64,000 nucleotides of DNA from Diphasiastrum complanatum (GCA_029204225.1 CM055111.1:7381365-7445364); one strand, 5' to 3'; numbered from the stretch's first letter, positions 1-12,239 are shown. A program made the numbers and translations. Notes: a model not told the origin generated them from the sequence alone.

Positions 1-1740
1 CTGATGATGCCCTATCTTGAGATCAATCTTAGTAAAGTATTTAGCTCCACCAAGACGGTCTACAAGGTCATCCATTCTAGGTAACAAGTATCTATTTTTG
101 ACAGTAACCTTATTTAGAACTTTATAATCCACACACATCTGGATACCCCATCCTTTTTGTTCGTTAAAAAAGCTAATGCACCCCATGGTGATTTATTGGG
201 TCTGATATGTCCCATTCTCAAATGTTCTCCCAGTGATCTACTAACCTCATCTTCCTCTCTCATTGAACCTACATGGTTGCTTAAAGGCAAGTTGACTATC
301 AGGCAATACCACTCGTGCAGGTAGCAAGCTCTAAGAAACACATCTTTAGATTCATTCAATAATGTCTATAATATTTGTTGCTCATGGCTCAGTATTTTGA
401 CATTAGAATTTTTGAAAAGTACCAACTTCATCACAATCTAAAACAAAATTACATCGCATTCCATACTTTAAAACAAAATGAAACACCTCATAGTTAGAAC
501 TTAACGACCTTTGTCTTAATTCGGTAGAAGAAATAGATGGAATTGGAGGCACATCTATTTCTGCAAAAACAGAGGCTACTTTACCACTGTCAAATAATTT
601 AAACCTATGGTTCTTCCATTCAATCTCTAAACTGCAAGGAATCTTATGAAACCGCTCATATCCCAAAAAACCATCAGTACAATCAAGAATCATAACCTGC
701 CAATCAAAAGTTCTATATGTTCCTACAGATCCAACTCTATGTTTGGCCCTTTAGTGTCCCAAATGTCAATGTATGTTCCAGAAGCCAAATGCACCATATA
801 GAGATAATCACTTGCTATTGTTGGAACCCTTAGCTTCAACACCAAACGAGAATTTAAAAAATTGTGAGATGAGATAGCACATTATCTTCATGACCAAATA
901 TCTTACCTTTCTGGTGAAACAACGTGTTCTATCTACATGAAGCTATATTAAAGTGGAAATCACAACTACAATTTTCTAACCAATCAATTTCCATTGAGGA
1001 ATATTTACCTCACCTTGCAAGTTCCACTATGTGCATTTCAGATGATGACTTTTTCTTCCTATCCGAACACTACTTCATAAACTAATCTAATTTTTTTGCA
1101 AATGAAACAATAATCTCCTTTTTAGACTTGAGATCTCCATAAGTTCTCTAATTTCTTTGAAGCTGCTAAATCCAAGCATCAAATTATTTGGTGTTGCTAT
1201 TTTTTAATCCTTGCGTTTTGGATTTCTTTTTCTTAGGGGTAAATTGTTGTTTCCTCAAGGTGACCATGGTTCTACTCATATACCTTGACGAATCCGGATT
1301 GCATCCTCTAATGAGGACCACACATTATGATGGCACTCATTCTGATAAGCTATAGGCAAACTTAGGATAAGCTACAATTTTGCCAAAGTGGCATCCACAG
1401 TAGGTAGTGTAAACAGTAAGTTCATTAAAATCCGATATAATTATCTGGATTCCCATTACCCAATTGGCAAGAGATCAACTTCATAGGATTGTGAGATTCA
1501 TCAACCACCTTAAAAAATTTCCTAAATATTTTTTTAAAATCGATTCATGTCATTGGTTTAGGTTGTAGATCTCGCCATCAAGATGCGGCCTTGCCTCTCA
1601 GAAATAGTAAGGTAGGTGGTCTTTTTTTCATTGGCTTGTGAATTTGGATAACTGGACCGTTGATTTAACCAATTGACTCCTTATCCTTCCACTCACCTAG
1701 GAAGGAATATTTCAAGTGGGACGAGAGATCACTGGTTAAA
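1..1740 (-). mobile_element. Ty3/gypsy pol remnant (protease-RT region)
   Basis: The minus strand of about 1-340 reads as a gypsy reverse transcriptase start: RPNKSPWGA, a degraded VDYR-like step, then VTVKNRYLLPRMDDLVDRL and AKYFTKIDL at the left edge. The stretch at 403-693 resembles the region between protease and RT. Further right, possible gag pieces are too broken to assign. Many frameshifts and stops show it is dead. It lies inside VTE1 intron 2. The finger part of RT is clear; the rest is inferred from order. Confidence 0.75.
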
Positions 1741-2640
1741 GAGGATTGAAACCGATAGACAAGTTGTTGAAGTTGAACATCTTGTTACTAGTTCCTTGCT
1801 TGCAAATCAAGCGGAGTGTTACCTGAAACTTGAAAGTCGGATATTTTAACAAAAGACATCTTAACACAATCATACAAGTACATAGAAATACAAAATAATG
1901 GCTATCAACGAAGAATTTTTGGTACCATAGGTGCATCAGCCTCCACAATGAATTGATGTAGTTAGCAAGGCAACTAAAAGCATATTTTGGTTAAAAACCA
2001 CAAAAATCAACTTTGTACATCATTTGCTCACTAAACAAAAGCTGTAACAATTGAGGATCGATGTAGTTAGCAGCGGTTCATTGTTCATAGGATCAGATAA
2101 AGTTCAAAGGTCTAAAATCATCTCAATAAGCATCAAAACAGTCAAGTATTTTATCAAATAGCATGGAATCAACATGTAGATCATCCATAACGACCATAGA
2201 ACTACCCAAGGGCTTTGCCTGCTTCTTGCATGACTACTTCCAAACATTCATAAATCCTTTGAAAAAGTAATTGTTGCTAGCCACAGCCTGTAACTTGCCC
2301 ATTAGCCATGCATGTCAAAAACCAAAAAAATTTGCAAGACAACGCTTACATATCGTGCACAGGCTGTCGAGGAGACTAATTGATGATGTTAAGCTCAAGT
2401 AAGTGGGTCCTACAGTTGTATGATCTTTTCTTAGACTTGTATTCAATTGGCAAAGAATCCAATCTATCATGCAAGGAGAAAGCATATTGAGGTGGATCAA
2501 CACTTTATATGAGAGAAAGTCATAGCGGGGAGATAGAGCTCAAGCAACTCGGCACCAACTAGCAAACTAATCACTCAGTAAATATAAAATTGAAAAGTTC
2601 AAGAATTTGTAAGGGGTCAAGTTGAACAAAATAGCCATTA
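1741..2640. other. Intronic stretch, no gene recognised
   Basis: AT-rich DNA in the presumed VTE1 intron 2. Short open frames on both strands show no family motif. It may be further degraded gypsy gag or leader, but I cannot support that. Confidence 0.5.
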
Positions 2641-2654
2641 AAAGGGGGCGGGAG

Positions 2655-3340
2655 TGTTAAAATATTATGCCTACTTTTCCCCTTATCCAACTAATCAAAC
2701 TTATTATATAAAATTTGTACATTATTATGGAAACAATTGATCTTAGACAAACCCATTTGGTCATTAATAGTTAGTGGCCCATCACTTGACCTAGTCATGA
2801 TACCTCATTATAAATGTCATATGTAAGCTTGTACTTGTGGAGCCTAGATTTGGTAAATTTAGGAGCCCCCACGCCACATAATATACATTGTTTGGAGTGC
2901 AAAACTTGAGTCAAGGGGCTTGAACTTGAGGTATATTCATCTATGTTTGGCATTTATTATTCTAGCTAAGTTCTCTCTTGCTTCTAAGGCTTTAGTGTAT
3001 AATATGGTAGTTACATTGTTACATAACTAGGCTGGCGATTTCTTCACAGCTTGTCATTTTGAGCTAGATGGACAGTCAAAGGTCATGACGTACAATTTAG
3101 ATGATCACTCTTTTATCATTTGCAAAGTAGCGATGTGCATCAGACAACTGTGAAATTATGCTTATGGAAGCTCACAAGGATGTGTCAAACAAACGAATCA
3201 CACACAAATCATCATTTCCAATCCATACAAATTTATTCCTCTTCCTTGCCTTCTCTCACTTTTTGCATTTATCAAATTTCTCTAGTGTGAGCTGGATCAT
3301 CATCAAAGTAGAGAAGAAAAAATGAAGAAACCATGCAATA
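2655..3340 (+). repeat. LTR-like repeat, copy 1 of a tandem pair
   Basis: Begins TGTTAAAATATTATGCC after a purine-rich AAAGGGGGCGGGAG tract, as an LTR does after a polypurine tract. It is nearly the same as the copy at 3351 onward. It carries an extra segment of about 125 bp (around 3075-3200) that the second copy lacks. No open frame within it resembles a known protein. Confidence 0.65.
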
Positions 3341-3350
3341 TGAGGGGGAG

Positions 3351-4010
3351 TGCTAAAATATTATGCCTATTTTTCCCCTTATCCGACTAATCAAACTTAT
3401 TATATGAAAGTTGTACATTATGGAAACAATTGATCTTAGACAACCCCATTTGGTCATTTATAGTTAGTGGCCCATCACTTGACCTAGTCATGACACCTCA
3501 TTATAAATGTCATACGTAAGCTTGTACTTGTGGAGCCTAGATTTGGTAATTTAGGAACCCCCACGCCCACATAATATACATTATTTTGGAGTGCAAAACT
3601 TGAGTCAAGGGGCTTGAGCTTGAGGTATATTCATCTATGTTTGGCATTTATTATTATAGCTAAGCTCTCTCTTGCTTCTAACGCTTTAGTGTATGATTTG
3701 TTAGTTACATTGTTACATAACTACGCTGGCAATTTCGTCACAGCTTGTCATTGTGAGCTAGATGGACACAAATCATCATTTCCAATCCATACAAATTTAT
3801 TCCTCTTCCTTGCCTTCTCTCACTTTTTGCATTTATCAAATTTCTATAGTGTGGATCATCATCAAAGTAGAGAAGAGAAAATGAAGAAACCATGCAATAT
3901 CCCAAATTTCTCTCCAGCCTTTCTCAGTCCCAACTTGCCAATCCTTATCCCCCAACTCAAATTATGCCTTTGTAGAAGCGATGCGCTCCCTCCAGAGGAC
4001 AAAGTCCTTA
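3351..4010 (+). repeat. LTR-like repeat, copy 2 of a tandem pair
   Basis: Begins TGCTAAAATATTATGCC directly after GAGGGGGAG (3342-3350) and follows copy 1 almost base for base to CCATGCAATAT. It then continues past the point where copy 1 is cut by the second purine tract. Its true right end is uncertain. Confidence 0.6.
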
Positions 4011-4150
4011 GTTATTGATCAAACTAACTTAAGCCCCTTAATGAACTCTATTTGAGATCCTCTTACCCCATGATGCTATATCTAGCACTACCTCTACTCT
4101 TTTGATTGATATTATTTTAGGAATTACAACAATCAATTAGGCTTGCTAAC

Positions 4151-4510
4151 TGTTAGGAACAGCATAACCACGTAGAAGGCAAAGCTAGTCTGATCCACCC
4201 AACCAATGCACTCTCTTATAGAATGCCCCTCCTAGCCCAGTGTGAGTTTGCATGGATGTGGTAGGTGGTAGTTGCTGCTGACGCCCATTGTTCATGGTGC
4301 ATGCATGGGTTACTGATGCATGCAGGGTCCCAACCCATCATTGAAGGACTGCATGGCCCCTATTGTCATGCATGTGGCTGCATGCGTCCGCATGTATCTG
4401 CATGGGCATTACTGGCCCTCATACCTAATGCATGCTCTGACTCACACTATCCTCTGCCTCCGCTGCACCTAGAAGTATTGTTGGGTCGGTAATGTTATGG
4501 TCTCGTAAGA
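4151..4510 (-). mobile_element. Solo LTR (gypsy) with 5-bp target duplication
   Basis: A 360-bp unit starts TGTTAGGAAC and ends CTCGTAAGA, close to the ends of the gypsy LTR at 6690-6966 (TGTTAGAG to CGTAACA). It shares the internal CCCCTCCTAGCCCAGTGTGAG. The five bases CTAAC lie on both sides (4146-4150 and 4511-4515). No internal region is present, so it is a solo LTR made by LTR-LTR recombination. The orientation is taken from the related element. Confidence 0.8.
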
Positions 4511-4960
4511 CTAACTAAAAGACCTATTATGACACACTTATTTTTCTACTTATGTTGTCTCAAACTACCACATTGTTGTGCCAAAGGTGTGCATAGAATC
4601 CATCTTACCTTTCAAATTACCAAATCATACTATGAAAATTCATTTGGCAATAAAACAAACAAACACACTAGGAGTACATATTAGTATCACATGTAGAGTT
4701 GCAAACGTCCTACAAGTGTGCTTTTTTTTAAGCTCAACTCAACATAGATTTTGTTCGATGAAGACTACACTTTATCCATGTGAAGAGAACCTTTCACAAG
4801 AAAAATGCCTATATTTCAATTAGACCTCATAGGAATGGTTTCATATACCCCTCCACCCCCATTTGCGTCTCTATGAACCAAACTGCTTCATTTCACAAAC
4901 CTAAACTCAATTATAAATGAGCAAGCAATTTAAGTGAGTGTTCAAGTAAAAGTGACATAC

Positions 4961-5205
4961 TTCCCCAGAATCTTTTGACACTATCATCATTTTGCCACAA
5001 ATATTCATCATCGGCACCAAGGACTTGAGCTCCTACGCCAGGAAACCTTGGACCACGTAAAACTTCCTCAAATTTTCCATGACTTTTGCTAGTGCCTGGA
5101 TCTTCCACTGAATACATCCAAGCAAAACTTTGTTTCTCATTGGGTATTGACACCTTGAAGTACCAACCTTCCATAAAACGGCGACTACTTCCATCAAAAT
5201 GATAA
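4961..5205 (-). CDS. VTE1: Tocopherol cyclase, exon 2
   Basis: This exon encodes the N-terminal part of the mature tocopherol cyclase, the plastid enzyme that closes the chromanol ring of vitamin E from phytyl-benzoquinol precursors. Reading on the minus strand gives YHFDGSSRRFMEGWYFKVSI, then SFAWMYSVEDPG and GPRFPGVGAQVLGADDEYL and ends in FWG. These match the family's first conserved block. The acceptor is CTTGTCAG before 5205 and the donor is GTATGT from 4960. The exon starts with the third base of a split codon. That fits exon 1 at 15256-15512 exactly (SG then YHF). It ends one base into a codon. No exon 3 is visible to the left, so intron 2 exceeds 4.9 kb or the gene is broken beyond the window. 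The exon itself has no stop or frameshift. Confidence 0.92.
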
Positions 5206-5602
5206 CTGACAAGTAAAGAAACCAAGTAGAAGAATTAGTCAAAGTTCAAATAGATACCCCAAATAATTTGGAAAAATAGAACAATGATCTATGACAATTT
5301 GATGTAATAGCTTGTCATGCAAAAGATAGTAATTATGTTCTCTTTCCTTCATTCTAACCAACCTAACACACAATGCACATATGTGAAACAATCAAGACCT
5401 AAAAGACATTGCAAGGTCAACTGAATACTTATAGAAGGTGCATTTGACTTATGATCGAATGATTGATGGTCAATGCCTATGTGTGTAGATTTTATATCTA
5501 GGACGAAAAATAATTATATTAGAAAATGAGACATTCATGAGTAATGAAAGAACTTCAAACTATAAACATTCAACAAACTTCAAGCCATGAGTAGTTACCA
5601 TA

Positions 5603-5935
5603 TTTGCTTAGCGCTTCTAGAAACGCGTCCCACGTTCAGAAACGAGTTAGGATAGCGTTTCTCATAAACACTTTCTTTTTTCTTTTTTTTTATGGGCAAT
5701 ATGGGTATCAAATTAAAGCATTAATTAAGGGCAGTACATTTATGTAGGTTGTCGAATGTTTCGGGTACAATGTGGTCCAATTTAGTTGCATCAATCCCTA
5801 TTGGATTCTATCAATCCGTGTTGGATTTTGTCAATCCCTATTAATTTTTTAATATTTGTTTTATTTTTTTTAGCGATTCTGAAATGCGTTTCTAGAAACA
5901 TTTTCCCCATAAACACATTTTTGTGCAACTATTCA
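5603..5935. repeat. Palindrome-ended short repeat (MITE-like), copy 1
   Basis: The left side carries GCGCTTCTAGAAACGCGT and the right side GCGATTCTGAAATGCGTTTC. The centre contains GGGCAATATGGGTATCA, also found at 44270-44300 beside the same kind of GATTCAGAAACGCG sequence. No coding capacity. The class is unknown. Confidence 0.5.
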
Positions 5936-5959
5936 CTAATAATCATTAGATAACAGTTT

Positions 5960-6689
5960 TTGTCTAATGAAATGACAAGTAGTTGTGAGATAAATCAGTG
6001 AACCACCTACTAGCGCACTCTCATCCTAGTTAAATAGTTTCTTACCAACCTCCACAGGTGTAGACATTGGCTTGCTGTAGCACATTTTGAAACATTTCAG
6101 AATCTCGTTCGCATACTTCGTTTGTGTTAGTGTGATGCTATCACGTCTTTGCCAGATTTCCACTCCCAAACAATAGTGATTAAACCAACATCAGTCATAT
6201 CAAAGTTGGAGGATAGATCCTTCTTGATTGCACTACTCAAATCATCGTCATTACCTGTGATTATGAGGTCGTCTACGTACAACACAATCAGTGTGATGCT
6301 AGAGTCATGAGCAAAGTAGTAAAGGTTGAAATCTGAAGAAGTGCATGTCAAACCTCTAGATAGGAGATACTCATCAAAGTGGCTATACCAAGCACGTGGT
6401 GCTTGCTTCAATCCATACAAGGCCTTTTTTAATCTACATACCTTATCTTCCATGCCATTTATTATAAAACCATTAGGTTGCTCCATGTACACTTCTTCTT
6501 CAAGAATACCATTCAGAAAAGCGGACTTTATGTCCATTTGATATAGACTCCATCCAAATAATGTCGCTAAGAAAATCACCATGTGAAGTGTGTTCCATTT
6601 GGCTACAGGAGCAAAGGCCTCTTCGTAGTCAATGCCCTTACTTTGCTGTACTTTGTCCTGTATACCCATTTGTTGCCGATGGGTCTTTT
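5960..6689 (-). mobile_element. Ty1/copia reverse transcriptase remnant
   Basis: The minus strand reads PIGNKWVYRTK, then GIDYEEAFAPVAKW, YQMDIKSAFLNG, VCRLKKALYGLKQAPRAW and LIVLYVDDLIITG, followed by ITLTQTKYANEILKCF. This is a copia RT with its YVDD active site. A deletion removes the usual KARLVAKGY segment, and frames shift near 6180 and 6650. The element is cut at 6690 by the gypsy LTR and on the left by a short repeat. It is non-functional. Confidence 0.9.
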
Positions 6690-6966
6690 TGTTAGAGATC
6701 TAAACACCACGGTAGGGCAAACACTAACTGAACCACCCAGCCTTGCCTACTCCCTGATATGGAGCAAGCCCCTCCTAGCCCAGTGTGAGGCCTGGTAGCA
6801 TGCGTACTGCCAAGTGTCGGCCATGTGGCTCTGACGTGGCCGACTGCACGTCGGAACCCAACATGGGGCCCTATCCTGCGGACAAGGTCCGCTGGACACG
6901 ACCCTGACTGTAGTATCTGGCCTTCTGTGTTCTCTAGGGTTCGGCACTGGTTACGTGCTCGTAACA
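6690..6966 (-). repeat. 3' LTR of the gypsy chromovirus
   Basis: A 277-bp unit reading TGTTACGAGC to CTCTAACA on the minus strand. It directly follows a purine-rich tract (AAGGGGGAGGGAG) placed after the chromodomain stop. It is related to the solo LTR at 4151-4510. Its outer end falls within the copia reading frame, so the gypsy landed in the copia element. Confidence 0.85.
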
Positions 6967-6977
6967 CTCCCTCCCCC

Positions 6978-7172
6978 TTAAGAACCATCTTGGTCCTCTA
7001 AGACAAAGTCTGGAAAAATCTTGCGAAGGACGCTGCCTCTTTCCCAAGTGGCATTCTCAACAGGCTGATCATTCCACTTGACCAGGTATTCTCGGTATAG
7101 AGTGTGACGAGTCTGCGTCTCTCTACTATCAAGAATCTCCTCTGGTTCATGTGGAGGTTGTTGAGAATCCAA
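6978..7172 (-). pseudogene. Gypsy chromodomain
   Basis: Reads PEEILDSRETQTRHTLYREY, then LVKWNDQPVENATWE and a degraded tail (FPDFVLEDQDGS) before the stop. YLVKWNDQPVENATWE is the aromatic-cage core typical of chromovirus integrase C-termini. Confidence 0.85.
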
Positions 7173-7195
7173 TGGGAGAACTAGAACACTGTCCC

Positions 7196-8260
7196 CTACC
7201 AGATTTCTGATCTAGCTAAGGCTTTTCGTAAGTAACTTACATGAAAGACTGGAAAAACCTTACTACTGTGTGGGAGTTCTAGTTCGTAGGTGACCTTGCC
7301 TAGTCTCCTACTAATGGTAAAGGGACCACAATACCTAGGAGACAACTTAGCACACACTCCTGATTTGAGGGTTTTAGAGTCAACTGGGGCTCTCAAGTAG
7401 ACTTTCTCAACAGCGGAGAATTGCACATCCTGTCTGCGTGGATCTGCATAATGCCTGGCTCGATCCTGGGACTGCCTAATGCTACGCTTAGCATGTTCTA
7501 TCATCTGGTTTAGGTCCTCTAAAAAGGTTCTGGCGGCTTCAACTTTTTCTTGTTTAAACCCTACAGCTGTGGGTGAGCGTGGCTGGAAACCATACATCAG
7601 CATAAATGGGCTGTATCCCGTAGCTGAATGTTTGGTGTTGTTATAAGCAAACTCTAATATCGAGAGATACTCCTCCCAATTAGTCTGCTTCTTGCTGACG
7701 TATGCGCGAAGCATATCCTCCAACACCTGATTCACCCTCTCTGTTTAACCGTCCGTCTGTGGATGGTCAGTGGTACTCATATTAAGTTTAGTATGGAGAT
7801 GATGGAATACTGTCCTCCAAAAATTTCCATTAAACTTATTGTCCCAGTCGCTGACTATGCCAGAAGGTAGACGACATACAATTTAAATAGCCCGTCTACA
7901 AACAACCTCGCTAACTCTGGAGCTCTAACGGTTGTCTTGGTCGGAATAAAATGAGCCATTTTGGTCAGACGGTCAACTGTGACCCATATAGCGTCATTAC
8001 CCTTTTGGGTTTTAGGCAGGCCTACTATAAAATCCATGGAGATACTCTCCCATTTACCAGCTGGCATATCTAAGGGCTGTAACAACCCTCCTGCCTTTAA
8101 ACACTCTGCTTTATTTACTTGACATTTCTGGCAACTGGTTACATATTGTTGGATGTCCTTTTTCATATTGGGCCAGAAAAATTGCCTACGAAGAAGCTCA
8201 TAGGTCTTTTGAATGCATGGGTGCCCCGCACTAGGATTGTCATGACACTCATATAGGACC
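7196..8260 (-). pseudogene. Gypsy integrase
   Basis: The zinc-binding end is seen as MKKDIQQYVTSCQKCQVNKA. The catalytic core start is WESISMDFIVGLP with VTVDRLTKMAHFIP. The later part (7196-7735) has EEYLSILEFAYNNTKHSATG and the GPFTISRRLGKVTYELELP-type SH3-like region and FHVSYLRKA. A frameshift and stops between 7735 and 7855 remove continuity. Confidence 0.9.
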
Positions 8261-8579
8261 TACTGCCTATAATCCTCTGAATTGGGGACACATACTCTAT
8301 ATCTATAGAGCAAGTACTCATCCTGAATGGAATATTGTTTCCATTTGAATCCTTGAGTCAACTGACCCTCAACCGCTAGGATTTGCTTGGATAATACAGG
8401 CTCATAATCCTCAACGTCATCTGATGTAGACTCGAACTCATCATCATCCTTAACGGAAGCTGCCGTATTCTTGGATGAACTGGCACCAGCCCCGGGAACT
8501 AATTCTAGAGTCTGTGGCTGTCTGCTCTGGACTGAGTTCCAGATAATAGAGAAGAATGCATCATGCTGGCACTTCCCTC

Positions 8580-9257
8580 TCAAGGACTCGAGTAACTCGT
8601 TACGAATCTAAATAAAACTCAGCTCGTTTATCATAGGCATTCTACTAAGGGCATTTGCTACTGTATTGAATTTCCCCCGTCTATATCTGATAGACATATC
8701 AAACTCTTGCATCAACTCTGCCCAACGAGCTTTCCGACCTCTAAGCTCAGGTTGATTGCAAAGGTATCTGAGACTTTCATGGTCTGTCAGGACCTCAACG
8801 TTGGCACCATACAAATAATGCCTCCAAGTCTTAAGGGCATGAACTATAAAAAAGAGTTCCTTTTCATAGGCACTATACCTAGTCTAAGCTAGCTCAAGTT
8901 TTTTACTCTCGAACGCAACTGGTCGTCCACTCTGAGTTAGTACAACACCAACTGCAAAATCGCTAGCATCTATTTTGACCACAAATGGTTGATTGGGGTC
9001 GACGACTTTGCTATTTTGAGAGCATCAAAGCTCTCATGCTGTGCGGACTCCCAAATGAACTCCTTTCCCTTCCCCTTAAGAAGATTTGTCATGGGAACTG
9101 CTATCTGAGCATATTCTTTGACAAATCGTCTGTAATATCCCGCCAAACCAAGAAAGATCTGAAGCTCTAGAATATTCTGAGGTCTCAGCCAACTGAGTAT
9201 GGCTTTAACCTTACTGGGGTCCATCTCAATCCCATCTGCCGAGATAATGTGACCCAA
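8580..9257 (-). pseudogene. Gypsy RNase H / RT connection
   Basis: Contains [38 protein letters not shown], then a broken stretch and VEVLTDHESLRYLCNQPE with RKARWAELMQEFDMSI and NTVANALSR. These are standard gypsy RT thumb and RNase H landmarks. Frames are interrupted near 8820-8970. Confidence 0.88.
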
Positions 9258-9326
9258 ATAAGCTACTTCTTCAACGAAGAATTCACACTTGGATTCTTTA
9301 GCATAAAGCTTATACTTTCTAAGCAG

Positions 9327-9936
9327 TCAAAATACCTTTCTAAGGTGTTTAAGATGCTCCTTCCTCGTTTTGCTATAGACGAGGATGTCATCTAAAAATA
9401 CGACTACAAACTTACCCAAGTATGGTCTAAGGACACTGTTCATCAAGGTCATAAAGGTAGTTGGAGCATTTGTGAGCCCAAATGGCATCACCTTAAACTC
9501 ATAATGACCATGACGAGTCCTAAAAGTTGTTTTCGAGACATCTTCCGACTTTATACGGACTTGATGATATCCCGATCTGAGGTCTATTTTATTCGAGTTG
9601 ATCAAACAACTCGTCTGCCCGAGGCATAGGATACTTATTCTTAATTGTGACTTTATTGAGGGCTCTGTAATCTACGCAAAGACGCATAGACCCCTCTTTC
9701 TTTTTCACCAAAAGGACTGGTGAGGCCCATGGTGAACTACTGGTCTGAATTTGGCCTTTCCCAAGATAAACTGTTAACTGCCTAGTTATTTCTTCATCCT
9801 CTGTTCGGCTGACCCGATACGAAGGTTTAGAAACAGGTGTTGTACTTGGTACTAGGTTTATCACATGATCTACCTCTCTACTAGGTGGTAAACCATGTGG
9901 CAAATCTTCAAAAAAAACATCTTTAAATTTAGACAA
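9327..9936 (-). pseudogene. Gypsy reverse transcriptase
   Basis: Contains [75 protein letters not shown] and the catalytic [13 protein letters not shown]. The two readable pieces overlap around 9589-9605 in different frames, marking a frameshift. Confidence 0.92.
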
Positions 9937-10006
9937 TAAAGTTTCTAATTTACTGATTTTCTTTTGTAAAGAACTGGAAATAGAAACTTCAGGAATAAAC
10001 TGAAAG

Positions 10007-10543
10007 TCACATAAGAATACCTGATGGTCGTCGTCTCCGATTAGCTGTCAGAGAACTGCAGACCATAGGGCTATTGGGAACACCATGCTCCCCATGCAAC
10101 TGGATCTCTCGGCCTTTATGCTGAAAGCTGAGGGTGTTCTCCTGATAATTTATGTGGAGGGAAGGTCCTAAACTATAGAGCCAGTCTCTCCCGAGAACAA
10201 TGTCTGTGCGATCCAAGTGCATTATCTAAAAGTTTATTTCATCTTGGTACCCCTGAATACCAAGATTTAGACTACTTACCATAGGTTCCCAAATTTTCTT
10301 ATCTTCACCCTTAGCTAATGAAACTATTTACCTATGCTGACTAGGTACTTCTAGAAGTCTGAGTTTTTTAACTAGGGTGTAGTTGATGAAATAATGGGTC
10401 GCCCCATCATCAACCATAACTTTGACCGACTGGTCACCAACTTTCCCATGCATACTAACTAGGTCATGCGACCCAAAGCTGAAGGGTCTCGCTAGCATTG
10501 CAGAGGTTAGCTGGCAACAATATTCATGGTCTTCATGATACAC
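10007..10543 (-). pseudogene. Gypsy aspartic protease
   Basis: The active-site region reads VKVMVDDGATHYFI where the family usually has DSGAT or DTGAT, so the second position is changed to Asp. The C-terminal part reads DIVLGRDWLYSLGP. A frame break at about 10222-10328 separates the two. Confidence 0.8.
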
Positions 10544-10648
10544 TTTGATCTCGGAAGCTGCCGAGTCACTGGGGAAACTTACGGTCTGAACAAGATGAAC
10601 TTGTGTTTTATCTTTCTTACCTTTTTTAGTGATAGGCCCCTTGGGACA

Positions 10649-11579
10649 CTACCCGACTGTGTGTCCCTTCCCCATACACACAAAGCACAAACGTTCTTGT
10701 TTGGCTTTCTTAAAATCTTCTGATTTTAAGGGTTGTATGAGCAATGGGCGTTTCTGAGGAGCTTCACTCTTAACTTTTTCTTCTTTCTTTCTTTTTAAAA
10801 ATTTCTTTTTAAATTGAAATTCTTTCTGAGGAGACTGCTCAGAAAGAGGCTGTTGTCTCGCCCTCTTCCTACCCACTAAATCACCATAGGTTTGAGCATA
10901 TCTGAGGGCTTGCTCTAGGGTAGTGGGCGAGTTTCTCTGGACCTCTACTTTATGCTCATCTTTGAGGCCACGAACAAATCCCCTGACTTTCTGATAGTCA
11001 TCCATATTTTTTAATTTTTAAGATTGCTTCTCGATACTGCGAGATATATTGGACTAGGGATTTATCCATTACTGTTTTCTCCCATGCTTCCCAGGCTCTA
11101 TCTAGTTCATTTTTTGGTAAAAATTCTCTTAGGAAGGCCTCTTCAAAGGCTTTCCATGACCCCCCAGGGGGGTCTGCCCAGTCTCCTGGAGATTTAACCA
11201 CCACTTATAGGCCATGGGCCCTAGGGAAAGACTGGCCTCAATAGCTTTCAAATGGTCAGGGGTTCTATTTAAGAGCATGAATGTTCTTCCATTTGCTAAG
11301 GAAGGTTTGTAGAATGTCTGCGTTTCTATCCTTCTCTTCCCCAATAAAAGTAAGAGGCTTTAAGTCTTTAAAGACACTGGGGTGAGACCGCATAGGCTCA
11401 CCCAAAACTGATGGAAGTGGAGAAGGGGACAACTGAGAAGTGGAGGGAAGACTTCCTTTCGTGGAACTCAAAATCAAGCCTTTGAGTTCAGCGAACGAGT
11501 CGTCCACACTGGACTTGAAATTGGCTAACGCCAACTTCAGTTCATCCACTTCTGTTACCAAATGGAAAAACTGCTCCAT
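10649..11579 (-). pseudogene. Gypsy gag
   Basis: Starts MEQFFHLVTEVDELKLALAN. It continues through AYKWWLNLQETGQTP, EAFLREFLP and YREAILKIK-type retrotransposon gag motifs. It ends in a lysine-rich part and an incomplete zinc knuckle, CFVCMGKGHT. At least three frame changes. Confidence 0.85.
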
Positions 11580-12239
11580 TGATCAGGTCCCGCAAAAGTG
11601 GTCATTTTCAGAGATAGAAAAGGAGTGCCTGACGTTTCCTTTCAAAAAAAAGTCGGAAAGACTAATTTATAATTGTACAAAAAAGGGAAAGAAGACTTAG
11701 CTGTTTCTGAGGACTGTACTTCCAAAGAAAATACGAAGAGGAACCCTCTCAGCTCTTCCACAAAATTTCAGACCTGCTGTCCGGAAAAATCAGCAACCAG
11801 GGTGCCAAATCACAAGCAAATTTCTAATTTCTTTCGCTCCTTACCCTCGCTGTCTGAGTAGTGGTCTTTCTGCTCTGAAAACTCCGAAATTTTAAGCTAA
11901 AGAGTTCTGGAAATTTCTGATTTCTGACAAGGACCTCCCTCGCTGTCAGACTTGCAACTCAACTACTCCAAAAAATCCAAAATTGGAGTCAAAAGCAGAT
12001 CTGAAAATCCAGAAATTGACAAGGCTTTTCTCGCTGATCTGGCTTCAATCTGATCTGAGAAGAACAGATTTGAAGGCTCGAATCTGTAAGAAAACTTTTA
12101 TAGACCCTCGCTGATCTGTCTGGAGTATGAAGGCTAATCCCCTCAAAATCTTCTCAAAAAACAGCTCTAGGATTTCCAAAACTTGGCTACCAATCCAGCG
12201 CTGACCCTGCACACTGATTTAACCCTGAAATCCGCTCAA

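Larger units (their letters stand above)
6978..12230 (-). mobile_element. Ty3/gypsy chromovirus internal region
   Basis: All domains occur in gypsy order on the minus strand: gag, protease, reverse transcriptase, RNase H, integrase, chromodomain, then polypurine tract and 3' LTR. The 5' LTR is not seen. The leader is interrupted by an oppositely oriented copia fragment near 12.24 kb. Every domain is split by frameshifts or stops, so it is inactive. The presence of a chromodomain places it among chromoviruses, which can target chromatin marks on insertion. Confidence 0.92.

Noticed and set aside
3614-4018. 134-codon plus-strand frame with a hydrophobic start
   Set aside because: It lies in the second LTR-like repeat, is disrupted in the near-identical first copy and has no family match that I recognise.
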